Source: Aquisalinus flavus
Lineage (GTDB): Bacteria; Pseudomonadota; Alphaproteobacteria; Caulobacterales; Parvularculaceae
Assembly: GCF_022559625.1 (NCBI RefSeq)
Contig: NZ_CP042288.1
Coordinates: forward strand, 1,932,155 to 1,996,154
DNA length: 64,000 nucleotides
Direction: 5' to 3'
Shown piece after piece: positions 52,282 to 60,138 of the stretch (position 1 is its first letter; each line of letters starts with the position of its first letter). The notes under the pieces were generated by a model. That model ran no database searches, was not told the origin of the DNA, and was given only the letters and a program-made list of their open reading frames with translations. The position numbers and the translations under genes are program-made.

Positions 52282-52422
52282 AGACTTACCTGAATATCTG
52301 TACCCGGAAAAGAAGGTCGGGATGTTAAAATTTCAGCAGGGAACCTGCAGGTCACTTCTGGATGCGGCGTGCGCGTCCGGGTGCGGGGATAGGAATGGCC
52401 GGCCAGTGAAGCTATGATCTTG

Positions 52423-53496
52423 TTACTGATCATCATTTTCCTTCATCTTCTGGACGATCTTTTTCACATTCTGGGATTTACCCTTCGGCAGGATCAGGAC
52501 GGAACCCTCATGGGCGACAATGATGAGGTCCGACACGCCATAGGCTGCGACCTTGACGCTGTCATCGCCGCGCAGATAGCAGTTCGTCGTCTCTATGGCG
52601 ATCACATTGCCGACTTCATCGTCCGGTGAATTTGTACTGATCTCGTCCCACGAGCCGATATCACTCCAGCCGCAGCGCACAGGTCCGCATACCGCCGCAC
52701 ATTTGGTTTTCTCCATGACGGCATAGTCGATGGACTGGTCCGGACAGGGAAAGAAATGTTCCGGCGAAAGCGTGTAGACAACACCCTCTTTTTCGCAGTG
52801 CTCCAGCGCGAGGGCGCTGTGGCGGAGAATCTCGGGCTCGAAACGTTCCAGCTCCGCCAGCATCAGATCGGGCGCGAACATGAAGATGCCGGCATTCCAC
52901 ATATACCCGCCATCGGCCACATAGGCCTGGGCGGTTGCATAATCCGGCTTTTCGACGAAGGCTTCGATCCTGTAATAGCCGCTGTCCATCTCCTCGCCGC
53001 GCCGGATATAGCCATAGCCGGTCTTCGGCTTGTCGGCGGCAATGCCGAAGGTGGTTATGCAGGCATGGTGGCTGTTGGCGGCACTCTTTGCGATCGCCGC
53101 GTAGAAGCTTGCAGGATCGTCAATATGCTGATCGGATGGCATCAGCACACCGAGAACGTCACCTTCGCTGTTCTGTTTTGCGACCAGCGAGGCAATGCCC
53201 GCGACCGCTGCCGTATTGCGCCCGAAGGGCTCCAGAATAATCGCCTGGGGCGTGACCCCGATCTCCTCGAGCTGCTTTGCGATGAGGTCGCCAAACGTCA
53301 TCGCGCCGATAATGATCGGTGGACCGAAGGTGATTTGGTCATCGCTATATTGCGCCCGCAAGACGGTTTCCTGAAACAACGTCCGGTGACTGAGAATCTT
53401 GTGGAACTGCTTGGGACGATCAGGCCGCGACAGCGGCCATAATCTGGTCCCGGACCCACCGGCCATGATAATCGGTGTAATCAGCGAATTTGACAT
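52423..53496 (-). CDS. manC: Mannose-1-phosphate guanylyltransferase (no isomerase domain)
   Basis: A 357-residue enzyme making GDP-mannose. N-terminal motif PIIMAGGSGTRLWPLSRPDRPKQF (about 8-31) followed by FGPPIIIGAMTFG, VEKPDYATAQAYV and WNAGIFMF, all typical of ManC/GMP. The second part, DIGSWDEIS, is the family motif. Classic ManC/AlgA proteins are about 470 residues with a C-terminal cupin mannose-6-phosphate isomerase; here the protein stops soon after the GMP domain. The product feeds gmd/rmd. Downstream of tRNA-Gln on the same strand. Confidence 0.94.
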   Translation of the reverse strand: MSNSLITPIIMAGGSGTRLWPLSRPDRPKQFHKILSHRTLFQETVLRAQYSDDQITFGPPIIIGAMTFGDLIAKQLEEIGVTPQAIILEPFGRNTAAVAGIASLVAKQNSEGDVLGVLMPSDQHIDDPASFYAAIAKSAANSHHACITTFGIAADKPKTGYGYIRRGEEMDSGYYRIEAFVEKPDYATAQAYVADGGYMWNAGIFMFAPDLMLAELERFEPEILRHSALALEHCEKEGVVYTLSPEHFFPCPDQSIDYAVMEKTKCAAVCGPVRCGWSDIGSWDEISTNSPDDEVGNVIAIETTNCYLRGDDSVKVAAYGVSDLIIVAHEGSVLILPKGKSQNVKKIVQKMKENDDQ

Positions 53497-53651
53497 AAGC
53501 TAACGCCGCCCAAGTCTCGGCAACTCTCCCCAACAACAAAAAAACTACTAAACCGAATAAGACGGTTAGTAAATGTAGGGTAATGAAAAATTTCGCAGAA
53601 AATTCAGTTTCTTCCCGCAGGCGCACAATGAGAATGTGTACCAGATCGAGA

Positions 53652-53726
53652 TGGCTGGGGCGGGAGGATTCGAACCTCCGCATGGCGATACCAAAAACCG
53701 CTGCCTTACCGCTTGGCGACGCCCCA
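53652..53726 (-). tRNA. tRNA-Gln (UUG)
   Basis: Folded by eye: acceptor TGGGGCG/CGCCCCA, D-arm GCC...GGC, anticodon stem GCGGT/ATCGC with loop TTTTGGT (anticodon TTG), T-arm CGGAGGTTCGAATCCTCCC, discriminator G and an encoded CCA end. 75 nt including CCA. Confidence 0.95.
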
Positions 53727-53855
53727 GCGAGAAGCGAGGTAATAGCCGCTCGTTTTTCAAAGTTCAACGTCTTTTTTCCGGAAAATTCGGCCCCTGTAAA
53801 ATACCGGAAAAAGCCGTTGCAAAGCCGCCCACGCAGGTATATTAGAGCCGTTCAA

Positions 53856-53932
53856 CGGAGTGTAGCTCAGCCTGGTAGAGCACTGTCTTCGGGAGGCAGG
53901 GGTCGTGAGTTCGAATCTCGCCACTCCGACCA
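53856..53932 (+). tRNA. tRNA-Pro (CGG)
   Basis: Folded by eye: acceptor CGGAGTG/CACTCCG, D-arm with AGCTCAGCCTGGTAGAGC, anticodon stem CTGTC/GGCAG with loop TTCGGGA (anticodon CGG), T-arm with GTTCGAATC, encoded CCA. 77 nt. The carbonic anhydrase start follows 27 bp later. Confidence 0.95.
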
Positions 53933-53959
53933 TTTCAACTTCAACAAGGTTGATACGGC

Positions 53960-54595
53960 ATGAATTTCCCGCAATCGCTGATCGATGGATACCAGACGTT
54001 CCGCAAGGAGCAGTATGAGCCATTGGCCAAGCGCTATGCGACCTTTGCCGAGGGTCAGAACCCCGACACCCTCGTCATCGCCTGCGCCGACAGCCGCGTC
54101 GATCCGACCACCATCTTCACCGCCGGGCCGGGCGAGATCTTCGTCATGCGCAATGTCGCTGCCCTCGTCCCGCCCTATCAGCCCGATGGCGGCCTGCACG
54201 GCGCCTCGGCCGGTCTCGAATTCGCCGTCACCGCGCTGAACGTGTCGAACATCGTCGTCATGGGCCACGGCCTGTGCGGCGGGGTCAACGCATGCCTCAG
54301 CAAGACGGAAGGTTCTTCCGCCGGCGAATTCATCGACCCCTGGGTGGAACTGGCCGCGCCGGCACGTGCCGCGGTCAACCGCGAGCTGCCGGACGGCAAT
54401 CCCGAGCAACGCCAGCGCCTTGGCGAATACCGTACGATCCAGGTCTCGCTGGACAATATCCGCACATTCCCGTTCGTCGCCAACCGGCTGGAAAAGGGTG
54501 ACCTGTCGCTCTTCGGCGTGTGGTATTCCGTCTATGAAGGCGATCTGCGCCTGCTCGACCCGGACACCGGAGACTTCAATCTTCTTGACGCTTGA
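53960..54595 (+). CDS. Beta-class carbonic anhydrase
   Basis: A 211-residue zinc enzyme interconverting CO2 and bicarbonate in the cytoplasm. Ligand and catalytic residues are Cys42-x-Asp44-x-Arg46 (CADSRVDP), His103 and Cys106 (GHGLCGG). Length and motif spacing are typical. It starts 27 bp after tRNA-Pro and 9 bp before the TIGR01244 gene, so the three may be one transcript. It has no evident link to glycan synthesis. Confidence 0.95.
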   Translation: MNFPQSLIDGYQTFRKEQYEPLAKRYATFAEGQNPDTLVIACADSRVDPTTIFTAGPGEIFVMRNVAALVPPYQPDGGLHGASAGLEFAVTALNVSNIVVMGHGLCGGVNACLSKTEGSSAGEFIDPWVELAAPARAAVNRELPDGNPEQRQRLGEYRTIQVSLDNIRTFPFVANRLEKGDLSLFGVWYSVYEGDLRLLDPDTGDFNLLDA

Positions 54596-54604
54596 GGCCA
54601 ATCC

Positions 54605-55033
54605 ATGAATCCCAAATTCAACAAGATCACAGACAGTTTCTACGCCAGCCCGCAGATCCTGCCGGCGGAAATTGCCGCCGCCGCCGAAGACGGGTTCGAC
54701 CTCATCATCAATAACCGCCCCGATGGCGAGGAATCCGGCCAGCCGGAGGCAGAACGGATCCGGCAGGCCGCACAGGACGCCGGCATCGACTATGTCGACA
54801 TTCCGATCGGCCGGGACGGTGTTTCTGGCGCGGCACTGGACCGGTTCGATGCTGCCACCGCCGGCAAGACCAAGGTGCTGGGCTTTTGCCGAACTGGCAC
54901 GCGCTCAACCATCGTGCGCTCGATGGCCCGCGCCAGGGCGGGCGAGCCGGTCGATCAGGTTCTCGCAGAGGCGGCCAATGGCGGCTACGACCTGTCAGCC
55001 CAGCGCACGGCACTTTCGGCGCTGGCGCGCTGA
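54605..55033 (+). CDS. TIGR01244 family / DUF442 phosphatase-like protein
   Basis: A 142-residue protein with the phosphatase-like fold of TIGR01244 (also found fused to beta-lactamase-like hydrolases). It has the N-terminal NKITDSFYASPQILPAEI, LIINNRPDGEESGQP (about 33-47) and an active-site loop FCRTGTRS with Cys95 and Arg100. The annotation varies between sulfur transferase and protein tyrosine phosphatase; the substrate is unknown. It follows the carbonic anhydrase after 9 bp. Confidence 0.88.
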   Translation: MNPKFNKITDSFYASPQILPAEIAAAAEDGFDLIINNRPDGEESGQPEAERIRQAAQDAGIDYVDIPIGRDGVSGAALDRFDAATAGKTKVLGFCRTGTRSTIVRSMARARAGEPVDQVLAEAANGGYDLSAQRTALSALAR

Positions 55034-55063
55034 CCTCTTTTCAACCGACCCGGGCGTGCGATG

Positions 55064-58000
55064 TCAAGACACCGGCTCTTCTGAGCGCGCCTTGGCGGTG
55101 ACAGGGCCATACAGCCTGGCGTAGTCGGCCGGCGCCTCAGGGAAGGTGAAGGATTTCTTCTCGTCAAAGGCGCCATTGCGCACTTTTTCCAGGATCCAGT
55201 CTCCCAGCCGCCGCCATGGCAGGTTGGGCGGCACCACCGCCCCGCCGCCGATCAGGCGGATGCGTTCGGCCTGCGCCCCCATATCGAGCGCGATGACATT
55301 GATGCCTGCGCGCCAGGCCTCGGAGATCGTGTAGCTATAGGTTTCCGGCCACAGGCTGGGGAAGAGCATCAGATCGACATTACGGCTCCTGATCAGGCCT
55401 TCGATATAGCTCTGTTCATATCGGCCGGTCGTCTCGATATCGGGATTGATGGCCTTGAGCGCCTTGTCATCGCGGCTGTATCCGAAAATCGTCACCTTGA
55501 TCGGCAGGCTGTCGCGGCGGATCGCGCGCAGGAAATCCTCGACCAGGTGAAAGCCTTTCTGATAGCCGATGGCGCCGACGATCGCGATATGGATTTGCTC
55601 GGCCCCCCTCGGAACGGGCTTGAGTTCGACCTGGGTACGCTGTTCGGGATGGGGCGCATGCTCGACCCTGATCGAGGGGAAGCGCTCCTGCATGTAATCG
55701 GCGGCCGCCATGCTTGGCGCCATGATTGTGTTCATCATTGCCAGAATATCAGCATGCTGATCGATATAGGACTGAACGCCGCCAAGCCGCAGCACGTCCT
55801 GGTCGATGGCAAATTCCAGCGCCTTCTTGGCGATACAGTTCTCGCACTCGCTGACTGGCGGCTGGCCACAAAACTCCACGCTCGGCAGCAGCATCTGCAC
55901 GCGGGGACAGAACCAGCTATAGTCGTGCACCGTACTGACGCAATGGCGCTTGTTGCGCCTGAAGACAGACACGACATCCTTCGCGAAAGCAAGCTTGAAC
56001 CCGATGGTCCCGTGCAGGTGCAATACTGACGGCCGGTCCGTGGCCAGCTCCTCCAGAAGGTCCAGCGCTTCTTGCTGCGTCAGGTAGAGACAGAACCTTC
56101 CCTCCGCGTCCTCAAGCACCAGGTCGCAATCGGTCGCCGGATCGTAGGGCGAGGAAATCTCGCGCGGCGTCAGGCGAAGGCTCATCCCGCCCTCGGCCTC
56201 GATCTCTTCTTCGAGGCTCTCGAGATAATGTCCGATCCCGCCGGTAAAGCGCAGCGCCATGTGGATGAACAGCGGTTTGTCGTCGGCCAGCAATCGTTGC
56301 CGGGTAACGGCATTGCGCGCCCGCCGCAGGGGATCGCGCTGGATGAATTCCTGCACCGTCCAGCGATATTCCGGAAACTTCTTGGCCAGCTTCTTGCCGT
56401 TCTCGCGGGACAGCTCCTTGCCTTCTTCCTTGCCGAACGAAACGCGGCCCTCATGCTCGACGAAAAGTCCCGGCAGGACGACATGGGTGAAACCCCGATC
56501 CTTGGCACGGATGCTCCAGTCGACCTCCTCGGCATAGCCGCGGCCCCATTCGGTGCCGAAAGGGCCGACCTCGGCAAGGGCATTGCCCTTTATATACATA
56601 CAGAATCCGTGCGCCGTCGGCAGGTCGATGACCGTGTCCGCATCGGGAAGATCACGGAACATGCCGTCGATCTCGGCGAGGGTCATACCGGCCATGGCAT
56701 TCTCGATATTCATGCGCGGATAGCTGAGGATCGTCGCGTTGTTGGACATCGGCGATACGCTGGCTATGTCCGGGCGGCTATAGGCTGCCTTGCGCAAGCG
56801 GCCAAGCCAGCCTTCCGGCACCGCCGTATCGGCGTTCAGCACGACGACATCGCGCCGTCCGGCGATGGCGAACGCCTGGTTGACGGCTTCCGGAAAACCC
56901 CGGTTTTGCTTCAACTCGATGACATGCGCCAAATGCCGGTTGGAAAATTCGCGCAGGTAGCGGGTAATTTCCGGGTCGGGGCTGGCATCGTTGACGATGA
57001 CGAGATGATATGGCTCTCTGGTATTGGCAACGATGCTTTCCAGACAGCGGACGACCTGATCATAGCCCATGTAAACGGGCACGGCGATGCAGGTCTCTGC
57101 CTCGACCGGTTGCTCGGCCAGCGTGAGAACCCTGGCCGACGACACGTCCTGCGTTGCCCGGGCCGCGCCAAGGCCGGCCTGCAGGTTCTTCAGCAACAGA
57201 TCGGTCTGCCGGTCGCCCGACTGGGTGCGCATCGCCCGGATGCTCTCATGCACCAGCTGCACGAGCCTGCCCTGCGAAAACGGGATATACTCCTCATAGG
57301 ACGGACTATCCGGACCGGTCTGCGCAGGCCCGATCCTGAACCGCTCTACCGGCTGCGGCAGGACAAAGGAAAAGCCGCTATATTTCGCGCCCTTGGCGGA
57401 GAGAACGTCCGGACGCGGCTGCGTCGTCGCCATCAGCAGCTTTCTATCGCCCGCATACAATGCCAGGTCGAGCGGCAGGTCCGGCGCGGCCGGATCGTAA
57501 CACCACCCGGTCACGGTCTCCGCCGAGATCTTTTCCATGCGCAGGACATAATCATGGGCCCATGATATTTCCGCGCCGAGACGCCTGCCATCGACCTCGA
57601 TCCAGAAGCGATGACGCTGACCGTCGAAGGCATCGGCCGGCAGGTCGAAGGCAAAGCCGTCGAGGCCACCGCGTGTGGAAACCGGGCTGTGGTCCGGCAG
57701 GTGCACGTTCGGCGTGCCGGATGCGACTTCCTCGCCATTCATGAAAAGACTGGCCGTGACCGGCGCGTCGCTGCCCGGCCTGGCAAGCCAGCCATGGGCC
57801 TTGCCAGCGCCAACCTGCAACAGCTGCCCCTGCACCGTGCCCAGGGCGAGGTCGCGGGACGCAAGCATCTCGCCGGCCCGCCAGAGCTGAACAGCGCCGG
57901 ACCCGTCCTCCGGCCAGTCGACGGTCAGGGCGAAGCGCCCCTCGCCCAGCCGCTGAACGCCGGTAACAGCGAGGTCATCGCCATTGTCGAACCGGACTGA

Positions 58001-58102
58001 AACCTGGCTGAACTCGGCCGCCTTTACCGGACCGGTCACGATCATTCCCGCGCCGGCAACCCGCTCGATAAGGAGTGACTGACCGCTGCTGTGTGAGCTC
58101 AT
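55064..58102 (-). CDS. Large bifunctional glycosyltransferase (N-terminal beta domain + GT2 + GT4)
   Basis: A 1012-residue cytoplasmic protein. The first 330 residues are beta-rich, with repeated patterns such as GFAFDLPADAFDGQRHRFWI and GFSFVLPQPVERFRIGP, and are unlike known transferases. A GT2 domain (about 335-570) has IAVPVYMGYDQVVRCLESI, LVIVNDASPDPEI, VVLNADTAVPEGWLGRL (metal motif) and EEVDWSIRAKDRG. The C-terminal GT4-like half (about 600-1000) has HMALRFTGGIGHYLESLE, HCVSTVHDYSWFCPR and AIVGAIGYQKGFHLVEDFL. It is next to the ABC exporter genes on the same strand. RBS GGGAAG. Confidence 0.88.
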   Translation of the reverse strand: MSSHSSGQSLLIERVAGAGMIVTGPVKAAEFSQVSVRFDNGDDLAVTGVQRLGEGRFALTVDWPEDGSGAVQLWRAGEMLASRDLALGTVQGQLLQVGAGKAHGWLARPGSDAPVTASLFMNGEEVASGTPNVHLPDHSPVSTRGGLDGFAFDLPADAFDGQRHRFWIEVDGRRLGAEISWAHDYVLRMEKISAETVTGWCYDPAAPDLPLDLALYAGDRKLLMATTQPRPDVLSAKGAKYSGFSFVLPQPVERFRIGPAQTGPDSPSYEEYIPFSQGRLVQLVHESIRAMRTQSGDRQTDLLLKNLQAGLGAARATQDVSSARVLTLAEQPVEAETCIAVPVYMGYDQVVRCLESIVANTREPYHLVIVNDASPDPEITRYLREFSNRHLAHVIELKQNRGFPEAVNQAFAIAGRRDVVVLNADTAVPEGWLGRLRKAAYSRPDIASVSPMSNNATILSYPRMNIENAMAGMTLAEIDGMFRDLPDADTVIDLPTAHGFCMYIKGNALAEVGPFGTEWGRGYAEEVDWSIRAKDRGFTHVVLPGLFVEHEGRVSFGKEEGKELSRENGKKLAKKFPEYRWTVQEFIQRDPLRRARNAVTRQRLLADDKPLFIHMALRFTGGIGHYLESLEEEIEAEGGMSLRLTPREISSPYDPATDCDLVLEDAEGRFCLYLTQQEALDLLEELATDRPSVLHLHGTIGFKLAFAKDVVSVFRRNKRHCVSTVHDYSWFCPRVQMLLPSVEFCGQPPVSECENCIAKKALEFAIDQDVLRLGGVQSYIDQHADILAMMNTIMAPSMAAADYMQERFPSIRVEHAPHPEQRTQVELKPVPRGAEQIHIAIVGAIGYQKGFHLVEDFLRAIRRDSLPIKVTIFGYSRDDKALKAINPDIETTGRYEQSYIEGLIRSRNVDLMLFPSLWPETYSYTISEAWRAGINVIALDMGAQAERIRLIGGGAVVPPNLPWRRLGDWILEKVRNGAFDEKKSFTFPEAPADYARLYGPVTAKARSEEPVS

Positions 58103-58235
58103 AAAACTTCCCGACTAATTGACACGCCAGCATCGCCCTGATGCTGTGCCCTGCGATTTTGCCCCTGGTCGCGCTGCAATCATCCCTCATTGCACGGCGC
58201 AGGCCAAGGGCGCAAGTTTCCCTTCCGGCACCGGC

Positions 58236-59069
58236 CTAGAGCCAGAAAGGTATCCGCCGGCGGTTCAGGGCGAAGACCAGAAAGCCGGTGATGCTGCCCA
58301 CGACGGTGACAACCGCCACGACCAGCAGGGAAAGCTCTGTCGGCCATTCCCCCAGCATTGGACGACGGAACAACTCAATAAAGTGTGTAAGCGGGTTATA
58401 TATCGCGATCTGGTTGCGGAAACCGGCGCCGTCGGGATCATAGGTCCAGATGATGGGCGTGAGGAAGAAAATGACCCGCATGGCGACAGAGACAAGCTGC
58501 TCGATGTCGCGGAAGCGGACACAGATCGTCCCCAGCAACAGCCCCACCCAGAAGAAGTTGATGAAGAACACGGGCAGCGTCGCCAGGCTGATGAGCACGC
58601 TGAGTGGCTGCATGTCCCAGATGAAGAACGCCAGCGTCAGTATGACCACCAGGTTGATGAGAAGCGGTATCGCATCGCGCAGGCAGTTGCGGAACAGGAA
58701 CAATGAATACGGCACGTTGGCTGACAATATCCACCCGCGCGCATTGATGAACACCCTCGCCCCGGTCGTGATGCCGGAGGTGATGAACATCCAGATCAGG
58801 AACCCGAAACTGAGATAGGCGGGATAGTTGGTCGTATGCGTATCAATGCCGCGAACGGGCGCAAAGATCAGGATGAATATACCGATCTGGATCAGGTAGA
58901 TCAGGATGAACCAGAGATAGCCGAAATAGGTCCTGTGATAACTGGACCGCAGGTCTTCGATCGCAAGGTTCGACCAGAGATAGAATTCCTTGAAGCCCTG
59001 AATGATATCGAGAGCCCCCAGGCCCAGCGATCCCTTTGCCCGCCTTTGGGCCTCAAACATATCCGACAT
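58236..59069 (-). CDS. Polysaccharide ABC exporter permease (Wzm/KpsM-like)
   Basis: A 277-residue ABC-2 type membrane protein with about six helices that exports polysaccharide across the inner membrane. Signature segments: DLRSSYHRTYFGYLWFILIY, ISLATLPVFFINFFWVGLL and FFLTPIIWTYDPDG, typical of Wzm/KpsM. Ends NRRRIPFWL. It lies directly downstream of its ATPase gene (33 bp). No separate periplasmic adaptor (KpsE/D) gene is in the window. Confidence 0.92.
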   Translation of the reverse strand: MSDMFEAQRRAKGSLGLGALDIIQGFKEFYLWSNLAIEDLRSSYHRTYFGYLWFILIYLIQIGIFILIFAPVRGIDTHTTNYPAYLSFGFLIWMFITSGITTGARVFINARGWILSANVPYSLFLFRNCLRDAIPLLINLVVILTLAFFIWDMQPLSVLISLATLPVFFINFFWVGLLLGTICVRFRDIEQLVSVAMRVIFFLTPIIWTYDPDGAGFRNQIAIYNPLTHFIELFRRPMLGEWPTELSLLVVAVVTVVGSITGFLVFALNRRRIPFWL

Positions 59070-59102
59070 GAAAATTAGCCTTCTTGGAAATTATCCGGAA
59101 AT

Positions 59103-59924
59103 TTATTCAGCGTGCGACTGTTCGATCGCCTTCAGGGGTGACTGTTGTTCTTCTGGCTTGGCGTTCTTGATTTTGGCCTGCTGATCTTCATAGGCCGCAA
59201 TCACCTCCTGCGTATCGCCATACATCGCGATCTGCCCGCCTTCCAGCCAGACGGAGACATTGCAATTTTCCTGCAACAGCTTGTGATTGTGCGAGGCGAG
59301 AACGACGATCCCCGCATCTTCCACGATTTCCTGCATCTTGCGCCCGGCCTTTTGGCGGAAATTGACGTCCCCGGTACCAAGCCATTCGTCAAGCAGCAGG
59401 ATTTCCGGCCGGAACGCGGTAAAGGTGGCAAACAGCAGGCGCATGCGCATGCCGGACGAGTAGACGCTGACAGGCATCATCAGGAATTCGTCCAACTCGC
59501 TGAACTCGGCGATCTCGGGGATCTTGTGTTCGATTTCGTCGAGGGTCAGGCCGGCGACGAGACCGAGCATCTGGATGTTCCGATAGCCGGTGGCGTCATT
59601 GTTCAGCCCGAGCGACAGGTTGAAGATGCCGCGCACCTTGCCGTCGACTTTCAGCTCGCCTTCGGTCGGCTCGTAGATGCCGCCAAGAACGCTCAACAGC
59701 GTGCTCTTGCCGGAGCCGTTGCGCCCGACGATACCCAGCCGATCGCCGGTGCGAAGCTCGAACGAGATATTGGTCAGGACCTTGAACCCGGTCAGCTTGC
59801 CGCTGCCCGAGGTCAGGAAGCGCGGATCACGATGAACCGGGGGCTTGCCGCCCTTCATGCCGGACCGGCCAGACTTGAAGATCGGTAGCGTAAGGCCCAG
59901 CTTCTCGGCGATCAGACTTGGCAT
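59103..59924 (-). CDS. Polysaccharide ABC exporter ATPase (Wzt/KpsT-like)
   Basis: A 273-residue ATPase. Walker A GIVGRNGSGKSTLLS (about 67-81), signature motif VYSSGMRMRLLFA (about 154-166), Walker B EILLLDEWLGTGD (about 172-184) and the switch His in VLASHNHKLLQ. It lacks the roughly 200-residue C-terminal glycan-binding domain of O-antigen Wzt, so it resembles capsule-type KpsT. A charged 30-residue tail ends it. The promoter region between this gene and the divergent 60.1 kb gene is 214 bp. Confidence 0.94.
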   Translation of the reverse strand: MPSLIAEKLGLTLPIFKSGRSGMKGGKPPVHRDPRFLTSGSGKLTGFKVLTNISFELRTGDRLGIVGRNGSGKSTLLSVLGGIYEPTEGELKVDGKVRGIFNLSLGLNNDATGYRNIQMLGLVAGLTLDEIEHKIPEIAEFSELDEFLMMPVSVYSSGMRMRLLFATFTAFRPEILLLDEWLGTGDVNFRQKAGRKMQEIVEDAGIVVLASHNHKLLQENCNVSVWLEGGQIAMYGDTQEVIAAYEDQQAKIKNAKPEEQQSPLKAIEQSHAE

Positions 59925-60138
59925 AGGCGATTACTACATTCCTTGAACATCAGGGCATCGACAGGACGGCTGGGCCGAATCAGCCCTGAATAGACGAAAT
60001 GGCGGGACAGATAAAGGGTTGATGCCGCGCCTGCCCACGCAAATTCATTTGAACTTCAAGACCCCTTCTTATACACAAAGCCCCCTGCATGAGAGCACGT
60101 CATTCCCACTTTATTCCCCGGGGGCCAGTAATACTTCA

